In this document: piece by piece, positions 1 through 7,932 of the stretch
Numbering within the stretch: the stretch's first letter is position 1
Layout of the letters: each line of letters begins with the position of its first letter
Assembly: GCF_014694375.1 (NCBI RefSeq)
Contig: NZ_JAAUWW010000004.1
Location: 62,001 to 126,000 of the forward strand
DNA: 64,000 bases
Direction of reading: 5' to 3'
From: Vibrio sp. S17_S38
Lineage (GTDB): Bacteria > Pseudomonadota > Gammaproteobacteria > Enterobacterales > Vibrionaceae
Notes under the pieces: generated by a model
Databases searched by the model: none
The model's input: only the letters and a program-made list of their open reading frames with translations
What the model was told of the DNA's origin: nothing
Position numbers and translations under genes: made by a program

Positions 1-335
1 CTATTCTTGCGCTGCTTGGCGCTCGTTTAGAAAAGCGTGACAGCATTTATCGCCACTTGTTTACTTTATTACTTGAGTTATCAGGCACAAAAGTTCGTCC
101 TGAGCATTTAAATAGTAATGTAGAAAAAGAAGAACGCGACGATACGCCCGAAGCATTAGATGCAGTTTGGGAAGAAGAGCAAATCAAATTCTTAGGTGAA
201 GAAGGTTGTGCGTCTGCTGAGCAAAATATGCACCAAAAACGTTTTGCTGGCAGCGTACAACCACAATATGTCAGCTTGGATTCACTTCCGACGTCAACTG
301 TATCATCAACTTCAGCATCTGGAGGCCAACAATGA
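1..335 (+). CDS. narJ: Respiratory nitrate reductase assembly chaperone NarJ, C-terminal part
   Basis: The frame is open from the first bases of the window, so the 5' part of the gene lies outside. The visible start of the frame (a [15 protein letters not shown] stretch followed by a helix ending in LLELSGTKV) matches the TorD/NarJ family, which inserts the molybdenum cofactor into NarG and keeps NarGH soluble until NarI is present. The tail after about residue 60 is acidic, glutamine- and serine-rich, as is common for NarJ C-termini. The stop codon overlaps the next start in an ATGA, the tight coupling expected of narJ-narI. Identification rests on the partial domain plus the narI neighbour. 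Confidence 0.88.
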   Translation, partial: ILALLGARLEKRDSIYRHLFTLLLELSGTKVRPEHLNSNVEKEERDDTPEALDAVWEEEQIKFLGEEGCASAEQNMHQKRFAGSVQPQYVSLDSLPTSTVSSTSASGGQQ

Positions 336-1021
336 GTTTTCTAAATACGTTCTTTTTTGACGTGTATCCCTACATCGCCAGTGCTGTATTTTTTATTGGC
401 AGTTGGATCCGTTATGACTACGCTCAATACACTTGGCGTGCAGGCTCTAGCCAAATGCTGAGTAGCCGAGATGACAAACGCTACATGCGCATTGCGTCTA
501 ACCTATTCCACGTTGGGATCTTAGGCATTTTTGCGGGTCACTTTGTCGGTATGTTAACGCCACACTGGATGTACGCTCCTTTCATTACCATTGCAGCTAA
601 ACAACAATTGGCGATGATTGCAGGTGGTGCATGTGGACTGATGACGGTAACGGGTGGCGCAATGCTGCTAAAACGCCGTTTAACTAATTCACGCGTTCGG
701 GCGACATCAAGTTTTGCTGATATTGGCATCTTGACCTTACTAGTGATCCAAGCTTGTTTAGGCGTGCTAACCATTCCTTTTTCTGCCCAACACATGGACG
801 GCAGTGAAATGATGAAATTAGTGGGCTGGGCACAATCAGTGATGACGTTTGGTGCGAATTCTTCAACGCATTTAGATGGGGTCGCCATGATCTTCAGAGT
901 ACACATCGTACTGGGTATGACCATGTTCCTGCTATTCCCTTTCTGTCGCTTAGTTCATATTTGGAGTGTGCCAGTGGAATATCTAACCCGCCGCTACCAA
1001 ATCGTGCGTAACCGCCGTTAA
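332..1021 (+). CDS. narI: Respiratory nitrate reductase gamma subunit NarI (cytochrome b)
   Basis: A 229-residue protein, close to the family's usual 225. It has five hydrophobic membrane segments and the two histidine pairs that bind the two b haems: HVGI/HFVGM in segment 2 and [15 protein letters not shown] in segment 5. NarI anchors NarGH to the cytoplasmic side of the inner membrane and takes electrons from quinol for nitrate reduction. It begins inside the narJ stop codon and is the last gene of the operon, being followed at once by a clear terminator. The narG and narH genes should lie upstream of the window. Confidence 0.96.
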   Translation: MSFLNTFFFDVYPYIASAVFFIGSWIRYDYAQYTWRAGSSQMLSSRDDKRYMRIASNLFHVGILGIFAGHFVGMLTPHWMYAPFITIAAKQQLAMIAGGACGLMTVTGGAMLLKRRLTNSRVRATSSFADIGILTLLVIQACLGVLTIPFSAQHMDGSEMMKLVGWAQSVMTFGANSSTHLDGVAMIFRVHIVLGMTMFLLFPFCRLVHIWSVPVEYLTRRYQIVRNRR

Positions 1022-1047
1022 AATCTAGATCAACACCGTACCTTTTT

Positions 1048-1082
1048 AAGCCAGCATCTATTTTCAGTATGCTGGCTTTTTC
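1048..1082 (+). terminator. Rho-independent terminator of the nar operon
   Basis: A perfect 10-bp inverted repeat (AAGCCAGCAT at 1048-1057 and ATGCTGGCTT at 1069-1078) runs into a T-rich tail, 27 bases after the narI stop. Confidence 0.9.
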
Positions 1083-1164
1083 TATATGACTACCTCCAAG
1101 TCAGTATATAAAAACCCAAACTATTTTTGATATAATAAATTTATCGTACAAGCAGGAGTTCATC

Positions 1165-1437
1165 ATGGCTAAACCTGACCGCAAAACCGTTATGCTCGAT
1201 ATCATTGAAACGGTAAAAAAGGACTTTCCATTAGATGCCCCAGAAGCCTCTATTTGTGGTGATACTTGCGTAGGCTGCCCAAGAAAACTATTAGAATTAG
1301 TAGAGGGTGAATTAATTTATTGGGAATCGAAACTCAAAAAAGATCAACTGCCTGATTTTGATGAGCTCAACCGCTTCGGGAAGTTATGCAAAAATGTACG
1401 ACGTGGATTGGTAAGAAATGGATTGGTAGCCAGGTAA
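1165..1437 (+). CDS. Small conserved-looking protein with a CxxxCxxC motif, function unknown
   Basis: A 90-residue soluble protein that I do not recognise as a named family. It starts at an ATG with a good AGGAG ribosome site. A cysteine cluster CGDTCVGCPRK lies at about residues 31-41, spaced C-x3-C-x2-C, with one further cysteine near residue 74 (KLCKN). This spacing could bind zinc or an iron-sulphur cluster, but the sequence alone does not decide which. The middle (LLELVEGELIYWESKLKK) looks helical and may form a short coiled coil. The gene stands alone between the nar terminator and the convergent oxidase operon. The clear ribosome site and absence of overlapping genes support it being real. 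Confidence 0.75.
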   Translation: MAKPDRKTVMLDIIETVKKDFPLDAPEASICGDTCVGCPRKLLELVEGELIYWESKLKKDQLPDFDELNRFGKLCKNVRRGLVRNGLVAR

Positions 1438-1470
1438 ATTCTCCCAATAAAGCTCATTATCTAAGTCATA

Positions 1471-1503
1471 AAAAACCACCAGTAAGATTACCTTACTGAT
1501 GAT
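1471..1503 (-). terminator. Probable terminator of the cbb3 oxidase operon
   Basis: Read on the minus strand, a CAGTAAG/CTTACTG hairpin with a 5-base loop is followed by GTGGTTTTTT. It lies about 100 bases past the ccoP stop. The same hairpin may also stop transcription of the 90-residue gene arriving from the other side. Confidence 0.55.
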
Positions 1504-1602
1504 TTAGAGTTTTTATATTCTTGAGCTTGAAGCAGCAGCTTTATTAACGATAAAGCTATACCCCAATAATTTTAAGTCCATAGCGCTCGCCTCGTGAATA
1601 CT

Positions 1603-3708
1603 TTATTTCACCTCGTGGAAGCCGCCTGTAATACCACCTTTTTCAAGACTAATACGAATCTCTTTTACCATCTCTGTCGTCACAGGTTCAGAGCGTGCAC
1701 CCAGTTTATCGCGAATAAAGCTGATCATTCGAGCCATTTCGGCATCTCCAGCAATATCGTTAAAACTGCTCATTGGCATGTAATCACGATTAGGTTCCAG
1801 ATAATCAGGCGACAAACCACGCAATACCACCGCGACCGTATTATATGGTTCCGAGTGCGAGATAATGCCATTACCTAATAAGGCTGGAGCAATATTTTCA
1901 CGCCCTTTACCGTCGGGACCATGGCAAGCACCACAGGTTTCTGCAAAAATCGCATACTCTTTGGTTTTCTTATCCTCGACGCTAAATCCACTTGGTTGCA
2001 AAGGTCTGGTATTTGGATCCAAACGATTATTTTCATCCCCAGTTAGCAGGTATTCAGCAATCGCATCAAGATCATCACGCGTCATATAACGGGTACTGTT
2101 TTTTACAACATCCGCCATACCTGCAAACGCAGTCCCTTTCGCTGAGTGGCCCGTTTTCAAAAAATCGGTAATATCTTTCACTTCCCAGCCATGTTCATGT
2201 AACTCGTTGGCAGTGATATCTGGCGCATTCCAATGGTCGATAATATTACCTTGGAACGGTTGCCCGGCTTCTAGAGCTTGAGCAATATTACGCGGTGTAT
2301 GGCATTCGGCACAGTGACCAAAACTCATCGTTAGATATTTTCCTCGTTTCCAAGCATCTGTTTGGTCTTCCGGATATTCCAACTTATCTTCATCGAAGAA
2401 CGCCATATTCCAAGCCCACATTCCCAAACGAATATTGGTTGGAAATATCATGCCATTAGGAATATTCGGACTGTTTACCGGAGTCAACGATTGCATATAA
2501 GCCCACAATGATTTGGTATCTTCCTCAGTCATATACTGATAAGACGTATAAGGCATGGCCGGGTATAAATTACCATGTTTTGCCTCGCCTAAACGTACCG
2601 CATCGTGGAACTCTTGATAAGTATAACTGCCAATCCCTCGCTCAACATGGGTCGAAATATTGGTTGAATACAAGGTACCAAATGGCGTAGGGAAAGGTAA
2701 TCCACCGCCAAACAGTTCTCCATCTTCTGCCGTATGACAAGCCACACAGTCACCCGCATAGGCAAGGTATTCACCTCGTTTCACTTGAGCAGCATCTAAC
2801 CCAGCCAAATCTTGTTGATTTTGTGACTTTTGATAAATGATATACGCCGCAACTGCCGTTATTTGAGCGCTAGATAATTGCTTATCGAAGGCGGGCATAA
2901 CCGAGTCTAATCCTTCACGTACTGTCTTTTGGATTTGAGCAATACTCCCACCATGCACCCAGGTGTCATCCGTTAAGTTATAGGCGCCAATGTGAATATT
3001 TCCATTGCCATTATCACCATGACAAACAGAGCAATTGTATTCAAATAGTTGCTGACCTTGTTCACGTTGCACTTTTGCCGCAGGAACCGCACGGTTAGTT
3101 TGTAGACTGGCTACATAAGTCGATACATCGTCAATTTGCTGAGCAGTTAGAACATCTTTCCAACCAACCATAACGCCATGCCGACCATAAGTGATCGAGT
3201 CAATAATGCCTTTATCACTGCTATCATAAATCCATTCATCATCGGTTAAATTAGGAAAATGCATTTGCCCTTGAGCATTAGCACCATGACACGCTGCGCA
3301 ATGAGTTTGAAACAAACGATTACCGTAATCTACAACTTCATTATTTTGACTGAGTTGGGTTAACGTCAATGTACCTGACTCTAATTCGGCCAAATTTTTA
3401 TCAATGATTTTGGTGTCTTGTTGCTGCAGAGCATCATCTGAGTGCCACTTCATTAAACCTTGCCAGTTCCCCATACCTGGATACAGTACAAAGAAAATGG
3501 CGCTGCCAATAAAAGCGATCAAATAAGAATAGAGTAATACTTTCGGCAACTTAGCATCATTTTCGCCAATGCCATCATAATTATGAAGTTCTTTATTTTC
3601 ATCCGCTTCATTATTTTTATGCCAATAATGCCAAATGACATACATCATACCCAACATAAAAACGACAGTTAGGACAATGACCCACGTGCTCCAAAATGTA
3701 CTTAACAT
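1603..3708 (-). CDS. ccoP: Pentahaem CcoP: cbb3 oxidase diheme subunit fused to an alcohol-dehydrogenase-type trihaem cytochrome c
   Basis: The 701-residue protein is more than twice the usual CcoP length (about 300). Residues 1-300 look like CcoP: two membrane segments (about 7-26 and 57-77), then two c-haem motifs, CAACH at 137-141 and CSVCH at 226-230. From about residue 305 a second module follows without a break. It has three more haem motifs (CVACH 321-325, CAECH 466-470, CGACH 592-596), and its spacing and surrounding sequence are typical of the trihaem cytochrome subunit of membrane alcohol or gluconate dehydrogenases. All five are periplasmic. The start has a strong GGGAGG ribosome site just after the ccoO stop. 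The inferred role is to carry electrons to CcoO/CcoN, with the extra module widening the entry route for periplasmic donors. Confidence 0.9.
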   Translation of the reverse strand: MLSTFWSTWVIVLTVVFMLGMMYVIWHYWHKNNEADENKELHNYDGIGENDAKLPKVLLYSYLIAFIGSAIFFVLYPGMGNWQGLMKWHSDDALQQQDTKIIDKNLAELESGTLTLTQLSQNNEVVDYGNRLFQTHCAACHGANAQGQMHFPNLTDDEWIYDSSDKGIIDSITYGRHGVMVGWKDVLTAQQIDDVSTYVASLQTNRAVPAAKVQREQGQQLFEYNCSVCHGDNGNGNIHIGAYNLTDDTWVHGGSIAQIQKTVREGLDSVMPAFDKQLSSAQITAVAAYIIYQKSQNQQDLAGLDAAQVKRGEYLAYAGDCVACHTAEDGELFGGGLPFPTPFGTLYSTNISTHVERGIGSYTYQEFHDAVRLGEAKHGNLYPAMPYTSYQYMTEEDTKSLWAYMQSLTPVNSPNIPNGMIFPTNIRLGMWAWNMAFFDEDKLEYPEDQTDAWKRGKYLTMSFGHCAECHTPRNIAQALEAGQPFQGNIIDHWNAPDITANELHEHGWEVKDITDFLKTGHSAKGTAFAGMADVVKNSTRYMTRDDLDAIAEYLLTGDENNRLDPNTRPLQPSGFSVEDKKTKEYAIFAETCGACHGPDGKGRENIAPALLGNGIISHSEPYNTVAVVLRGLSPDYLEPNRDYMPMSSFNDIAGDAEMARMISFIRDKLGARSEPVTTEMVKEIRISLEKGGITGGFHEVK

Positions 3709-3717
3709 ACTGCCTCC

Positions 3718-4308
3718 CTATTTCCCTAGACTTTGCAGGTAACTGATTAATGCATCAGCGTAGGTTTTATTTTTTACCTGCAAACGAGCCCGATCAATTT
3801 CATCATCGGTATAAGGCACGCCTAAAACTCGTAGCGTTTTCATTTTATCGGCAATATCTTCACCATTCAGTCTCTTTTCAAATAACCACGGATAAGATGG
3901 CATTATCGAAGTCGGCACCACGGCACGAGGATCCATAAGATGAATTTCGTGCCAGCGATCTGAATATTTTCGCCCTAAATTAGCCAAGTCGGGCCCGGTT
4001 CGCTCCGAACCCCACAAGTTAGGATATTCATAAATATCATCTGATCCTGTTGTCGCTTTTCCATAACGTGCGACTTCAGCTGGTAGAGGGCGGACCATTT
4101 GCGTATGACAAGTATGGCAGCCTTCACTGATGTAAATATCGCGCCCCGCTAGTTCTAATGCCGAATATGGCTTTGCTGTGGAGACTTTAACTTGCTCACC
4201 CTTCATAAATAAATCAGGGATCACCCAAGTTAATAGCGAAAAACTTGCCACAATAATTATCGATAAAATCAATATCAAAACGGATTGGGTAAAATCTTTA
4301 TTTAACAT
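3718..4308 (-). CDS. ccoO: cbb3-type cytochrome c oxidase monohaem subunit CcoO
   Basis: A 196-residue protein with one N-terminal membrane anchor (about residues 9-30) and one periplasmic c-haem site, CHTCH at 64-68, inside the family signature EGCHTCHTQMVRP. The later PTSIMPSYPWL segment supplies the methionine expected as the sixth haem ligand. CcoO passes electrons from CcoP to the CcoN core. The start overlaps the end of ccoN by 11 bases, and ccoP starts 9 bases after its stop, so the three are co-translated. No ccoQ lies between ccoO and ccoP, the place where it normally sits. Confidence 0.95.
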   Translation of the reverse strand: MLNKDFTQSVLILILSIIIVASFSLLTWVIPDLFMKGEQVKVSTAKPYSALELAGRDIYISEGCHTCHTQMVRPLPAEVARYGKATTGSDDIYEYPNLWGSERTGPDLANLGRKYSDRWHEIHLMDPRAVVPTSIMPSYPWLFEKRLNGEDIADKMKTLRVLGVPYTDDEIDRARLQVKNKTYADALISYLQSLGK

Positions 4309-5767
4309 ACGCTTTATCCTCCTCGATTTGATTTGTTTCTACCATTGGTGCAGATTTTGGCGATCCAACCTCTGGAAATGCCGATGTTTCTATCGGTAAC
4401 GATAAAGTGCGATAAAGGTTATAAATCATAATAACCACCCCACTAACAAAAAGCCCACCACCAAAGAAACGCGCTAACATCCAAGGCGCAACAAAATCCA
4501 TTGATTCAACAAAACTATACGCAAGTGACCCATCATCATGCTGTTTAAGCCACATGTAACCTTGACCAATACCAGCAATCCAAAGCGCAACTGCATAAAT
4601 AGCGATACCAATGTGTGCCATCCAAAAATGCCATTTAACCAAGCGGTTAGACCACATTTTTTCGCGTCCCCATAATCTAGGAATGAAATAATAAAACACG
4701 GCAAAGCCCGACATCGCAACCCAACCCAATGCAGCAGAGTGAACATGACCAATAATCCACTGTGTATTATGCGCAATCATGTTAAACCAACGGATAGCTA
4801 ATAGTGGACCTTCAAAGGTTGCTAGAGCGTAGTAAAGAACCGCAGAAAGGAAAAACAGCATCACATAATCATGCTTTAGCTTTTCTTTGTTAGACAGTAA
4901 TGTCATTAAGCTATTAAATGCTCCCCCCCAAGATGGTAGCCATAATAATAACGACATAATAATGCCAAGGTTTTGCAACCAGTCAGGAACAGAGGAATAA
5001 ATTAAGTGGTGAGTTCCAGCCCAAGTATAGAAACCGACTAACCCCCAGAAGTGAACAATGGATAAACGATAAGAGTAAATTGGTCGTTCAGCCGCTTTGG
5101 GAATAAAATAATAATTCATTCCTATGATGCCAGCAGTCAAAAGAAAACCAACCGCATTATGGCCCCACCACCACTGCACGATCGCATCTTGTGTGCCTGC
5201 GTAAACAGAATAAGATTTCGTCGCACTAACCGGTAATTCCAAGTTATTTACAATAAATATCATAGCAATAACGATGATAAAGCCACCAAAGAACCAATTG
5301 GCAACAAATATGTGTTTTACCTTTCGTATTGCAATGGTGCCAAAAAATAGCACCGCGTACATAACCCAGACCACCGCGATGAGAATATCAATCGGCCACT
5401 CTAGTTCCGCGTACTCTTTTGATGATGTAAAACCAAGAGGAAGCGTAATTAATGCCAGTAGCAACACTAGTTGCCATCCCCAATACACAATCCAAGCTAA
5501 GCTTTTATTAAATAATGCGGTTCTACTGGTACGTTGCACGATGTAAAGCGACGTTCCCATTAAAATGTTCACCACAAAACCAAAAATAACACCAGATGTA
5601 TGTAAAGGACGTAATCGGCCAAATTGAAAATATTCAGAATCAAAATTGAGTATTGGCCAATAAAGTTGAGCAGCAAGAATTAACCCTACCGTCATTCCAA
5701 GTAGCGCCCAGATCAAACTGGTAATGATGAAGTATTTCACCACCTTCATATCGTAATTCAATTCCAT
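4298..5767 (-). CDS. ccoN: cbb3-type cytochrome c oxidase catalytic subunit CcoN
   Basis: A 489-residue, 12-segment membrane protein. The metal ligands of the haem-copper family are all present: RPLHTS (His56, low-spin haem b), GHNAVGF (His203, CuB), THH (His253/254, CuB) and GHVH (His341/343, haem b3 and b). Tyr247 in FYTWAG lies exactly 44 residues after His203, the spacing of the cross-linked His-Tyr pair in helix VII of cbb3 oxidases. This argues for oxygen reduction rather than a NorB-type nitric oxide reductase. The start is fixed by a strong AAGGAGGTGA ribosome site. It sits in an operon with an upstream small cytochrome and downstream ccoO and the fused ccoP. Assembly genes (ccoGHIS) are not in the window. 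Confidence 0.95.
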   Translation of the reverse strand: MELNYDMKVVKYFIITSLIWALLGMTVGLILAAQLYWPILNFDSEYFQFGRLRPLHTSGVIFGFVVNILMGTSLYIVQRTSRTALFNKSLAWIVYWGWQLVLLLALITLPLGFTSSKEYAELEWPIDILIAVVWVMYAVLFFGTIAIRKVKHIFVANWFFGGFIIVIAMIFIVNNLELPVSATKSYSVYAGTQDAIVQWWWGHNAVGFLLTAGIIGMNYYFIPKAAERPIYSYRLSIVHFWGLVGFYTWAGTHHLIYSSVPDWLQNLGIIMSLLLWLPSWGGAFNSLMTLLSNKEKLKHDYVMLFFLSAVLYYALATFEGPLLAIRWFNMIAHNTQWIIGHVHSAALGWVAMSGFAVFYYFIPRLWGREKMWSNRLVKWHFWMAHIGIAIYAVALWIAGIGQGYMWLKQHDDGSLAYSFVESMDFVAPWMLARFFGGGLFVSGVVIMIYNLYRTLSLPIETSAFPEVGSPKSAPMVETNQIEEDKAYVK

Positions 5768-5802
5768 TGTTCACCTCCTTGTTAATAAAACAGCCTGAAA
5801 TT

Positions 5803-6135
5803 TTACTTTGATTCAGATTCGCTGGTTACTTTGGAAAAGAAATAACTGATGTCTTTCATATCTTGCTCGGTCAAACTGTCAGCCTGTTCATACATAACTA
5901 AAGCTAGCCCGCCCGCTCTTTGACGACGTTGATAAGCTTTTAATGTCGTGACCAGATATTCAAATTTTTGTCCTTGTAGATTAGGATAAATAGCGATACT
6001 GGAAATACCTTCTTTGCCATGGCAAGTCATGCAAACCGCGGCTTTTTTCTGCCCCGTCATAAATTTCTCATCAGCCTGTGCGAATACCGTCATTGGTAAA
6101 ACACCCAAGCTTAATATCAATAATTGTTTCAACAT
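5803..6135 (-). CDS. Small periplasmic monohaem cytochrome c (c5/c553-like)
   Basis: A 110-residue protein with a signal peptide (MLKQLLILSLGVLPMTVFA, likely cut after residue 19), leaving a c-type domain of about 90 residues. The haem site is CMTCH at residues 35-39; the later VMYEQADSLTEQDM region would supply the distal methionine, and the C-terminal helix DISYFFSKV is typical of small c-type domains. It is first in the oxidase operon, 35 bases before ccoN. An inference from context is that it is the soluble electron donor to this oxidase, or shuttles between a dehydrogenase and the fused CcoP. Confidence 0.85.
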   Translation of the reverse strand: MLKQLLILSLGVLPMTVFAQADEKFMTGQKKAAVCMTCHGKEGISSIAIYPNLQGQKFEYLVTTLKAYQRRQRAGGLALVMYEQADSLTEQDMKDISYFFSKVTSESESK

Positions 6136-6369
6136 AAGACGCTCACTTATTTCTTATTGTATTTAAATTATTTATCTTCTTTACACTTTAAACAGGCAAG
6201 TAAAAACATCCACTCCCACTTAGATAAGGGAGTATTTAAAAGTATATATCTAGTTACGCTATTTATCTTGATTTTTTAATACTAATTTAATCATTAATTT
6301 TATTTTAAAACTGGCACTTATGGTAAGTTCTCATATAATTCCATAAGTGTTAAAACAAGGATCTATCAG

Positions 6370-7221
6370 ATGAAATTACAACTTACAAAATGGCTAACAT
6401 TGCCGGTTGTAGCAATGTCTTTGTTCATTGCCGCGTGCAGTGATTCACCATCCATAACATTTCCAGCACTAAGTAATAGTGCGATGAAAACCCCAGGATC
6501 CGTAGTATGGCGAGACCTTGCCACCACCGCGCCAGATCAAGTAAAACCCTTTTATGAAAATGTTTTTGGTTGGAAATTTGAAACCATTAGCGATGATTAC
6601 AGTTTGATCCAATATCAAGGCCATTATATAGCCGGAATGGCCACTCTCCCGACAACTAGCAGTACCAATTATTGGTTACCAGTTATTTCAACCGATAACG
6701 TCGACAACACTCTTGCTCAAGCTAAAAATGCAGGTGGAACAATTTTAATTAAAAAAACCACGTTAAAAGGACGTGGTGACATGGCCGTTATTCAAGATCC
6801 TCAAGGTGCTGTATTTTCTATTTTAAATACCATCAATGGCGATCCAGACGCCTTGGAAAAACAATCAGGTAATTGGATGTGGCAAGAAGTTTGGACTCAA
6901 GACATCAATCAAAGCCAATCTTTCTATCAAAAACTTGGTCATTACAAAGCAGAAACGAAAAGCTTAAACAAGTATGACTATCCATTTTTAAGTATCAATA
7001 ATAAGCCTGCATTTGGTTTTGTGAAAAAGCCCAATGCAGATGTCGCCACAACTTGGGTTAATTACATCCGAGTTGATGATGTAAATGCGACGGTTAAAAA
7101 GATTACTCAAAATGGTGGCTATATTTTAATGGCACCAACAAAATTGGTTCATAACGGAACAGTGGCGATCGTTCGAGATCCAGCCGGTGCAGGTTTTGTA
7201 GTACAGGAGTCTCTAAAATGA
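6370..7221 (+). CDS. Lipoprotein with two VOC (glyoxalase/bleomycin-resistance) domains
   Basis: A 283-residue protein with a lipoprotein signal: a hydrophobic N-terminus then FIAAC, lipidated at Cys23. The +2 residue is Ser, compatible with outer-membrane sorting. The mature part is two tandem VOC-fold halves (about 40-155 and 160-282). Each starts with a VWRDL/MWQEV strand, then an FYENVFGW/FYQKLGHY helix, and ends with a conserved DPQGAVFSIL/DPAGAGFVVQ strand. Most VOC proteins are cytoplasmic metal-dependent enzymes, so a lipid-anchored periplasmic version is unusual. Its substrate cannot be read from the sequence. It overlaps the next lipoprotein gene by ATGA and is divergent from the oxidase operon across about 235 bases. 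Confidence 0.82.
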   Translation: MKLQLTKWLTLPVVAMSLFIAACSDSPSITFPALSNSAMKTPGSVVWRDLATTAPDQVKPFYENVFGWKFETISDDYSLIQYQGHYIAGMATLPTTSSTNYWLPVISTDNVDNTLAQAKNAGGTILIKKTTLKGRGDMAVIQDPQGAVFSILNTINGDPDALEKQSGNWMWQEVWTQDINQSQSFYQKLGHYKAETKSLNKYDYPFLSINNKPAFGFVKKPNADVATTWVNYIRVDDVNATVKKITQNGGYILMAPTKLVHNGTVAIVRDPAGAGFVVQESLK

Positions 7222-7367
7222 ATAATCTAAAACGAATTATTATATTAACCGCAGCGGTCTTAGTCATGGCATCTTGTACACCGTACGCGAGCTTAGATAT
7301 TGGAGTTCCTTTTAAAATTGGTCCTGTTTATATCAACCCAAGCATTGGTGTTGGTGGGAATCTTTAA
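7218..7367 (+). CDS. 49-residue small lipoprotein
   Basis: The ATG overlaps the stop of the preceding VOC lipoprotein (ATGA) in a coupled arrangement. The product is 49 residues: two basic residues, a hydrophobic stretch, then LVMASC with the lipidation cysteine at about residue 20. The short mature part (YASLDIGVPFKIGPVYINPSIG) alternates hydrophobic and small residues as a beta-hairpin might. It is followed at about 40 bases by a strong terminator, which marks the end of a two-gene operon. I do not recognise the family. Support comes from the overlap, lipobox and terminator. Confidence 0.72.
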   Translation: MNNLKRIIILTAAVLVMASCTPYASLDIGVPFKIGPVYINPSIGVGGNL

Positions 7368-7405
7368 GAAAGAAACAGAACTGGTATTAAGCGCATCATG
7401 CAACC

Positions 7406-7452
7406 AAAGCAAACAGGCAGATCTCATAATAGAGTTCTGCCTGTTTTGCTTT
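7406..7452 (+). terminator. Terminator of the lipoprotein operon
   Basis: A long inverted repeat: AAAGCAAACAGGCAGA at 7406-7421 pairs with TCTGCCTGTTTTGCTTT at 7436-7452 with one bulged base. Each arm ends in an A- or T-rich segment. Confidence 0.85.
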
Positions 7453-7636
7453 CAGCCCAATTCATTAATTCACTGGTTATATAAAAAGCATCACGATTTT
7501 GAGACTCATTTTAAAGTTAATTTCAGTATTCAGGGGAAATTAAAACAGATAAAAACCGATTATTTGAATGTACTATAATTGGTATGAGTATTTCAGTTAT
7601 TTACTGATAAGCCCACGTCACAGTGAGGTAATTCAT

Positions 7637-7900
7637 ATGAACATTGTCGCTAGAACGTTACTTATGACCATTTTCTTTGCATTAGGGTGCTTACTCCCTC
7701 CTGCTATTCTTTATCTCTTAGCTGTGCTCTCCTCACCCCAGTATTACTTTATGCAGTATCCAAATTTAATCAACCCAATCAACTTTTTTATCCAGGTCGG
7801 GTACCCCAAAGAATTAGCAATTATCTTTCCATCTTTAGCATTAGGGGCATTTTTATCTTACCGAGTTTATAGCATGATCACTCACAAGCATTTACCTTAA
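7637..7900 (+). CDS. Small membrane protein, function unknown
   Basis: I chose the ATG at 7637 (87 residues) over an upstream in-frame ATG because it has a GAGGT ribosome site 7 bases before it and starts directly with a membrane segment. Two hydrophobic helices are visible: about residues 5-30 (LLMTIFFALGCLLPPAILYLLAVL) and 58-78 (AIIFPSLALGAFLSYRVYS), joined by a loop with aromatic residues and asparagines. No family is recognised. It lies alone between the lipoprotein terminator and the end of hcr on the other strand. Confidence 0.6.
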   Translation: MNIVARTLLMTIFFALGCLLPPAILYLLAVLSSPQYYFMQYPNLINPINFFIQVGYPKELAIIFPSLALGAFLSYRVYSMITHKHLP

Positions 7901-7932
7901 ACAGATCACTAGATAAACTTCGCTCTATCAAA

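Noticed and set aside
1594..1878. 94-residue plus-strand frame within ccoP
   Set aside because: It is antisense to the haem-rich frame of ccoP, shows no ribosome site and has no domain-like features.
4298..5767. Nitric oxide reductase instead of oxidase
   Set aside because: The nearby NO genes suggested this, but the helix VII tyrosine is present at the cbb3 position and CcoO and CcoP-type partners follow.
7300..7578. 92-residue plus-strand frame overlapping the small lipoprotein and its terminator
   Set aside because: It runs through the terminator hairpin 7406-7452 and has no ribosome site; the 49-residue lipoprotein frame explains the start of the region better.
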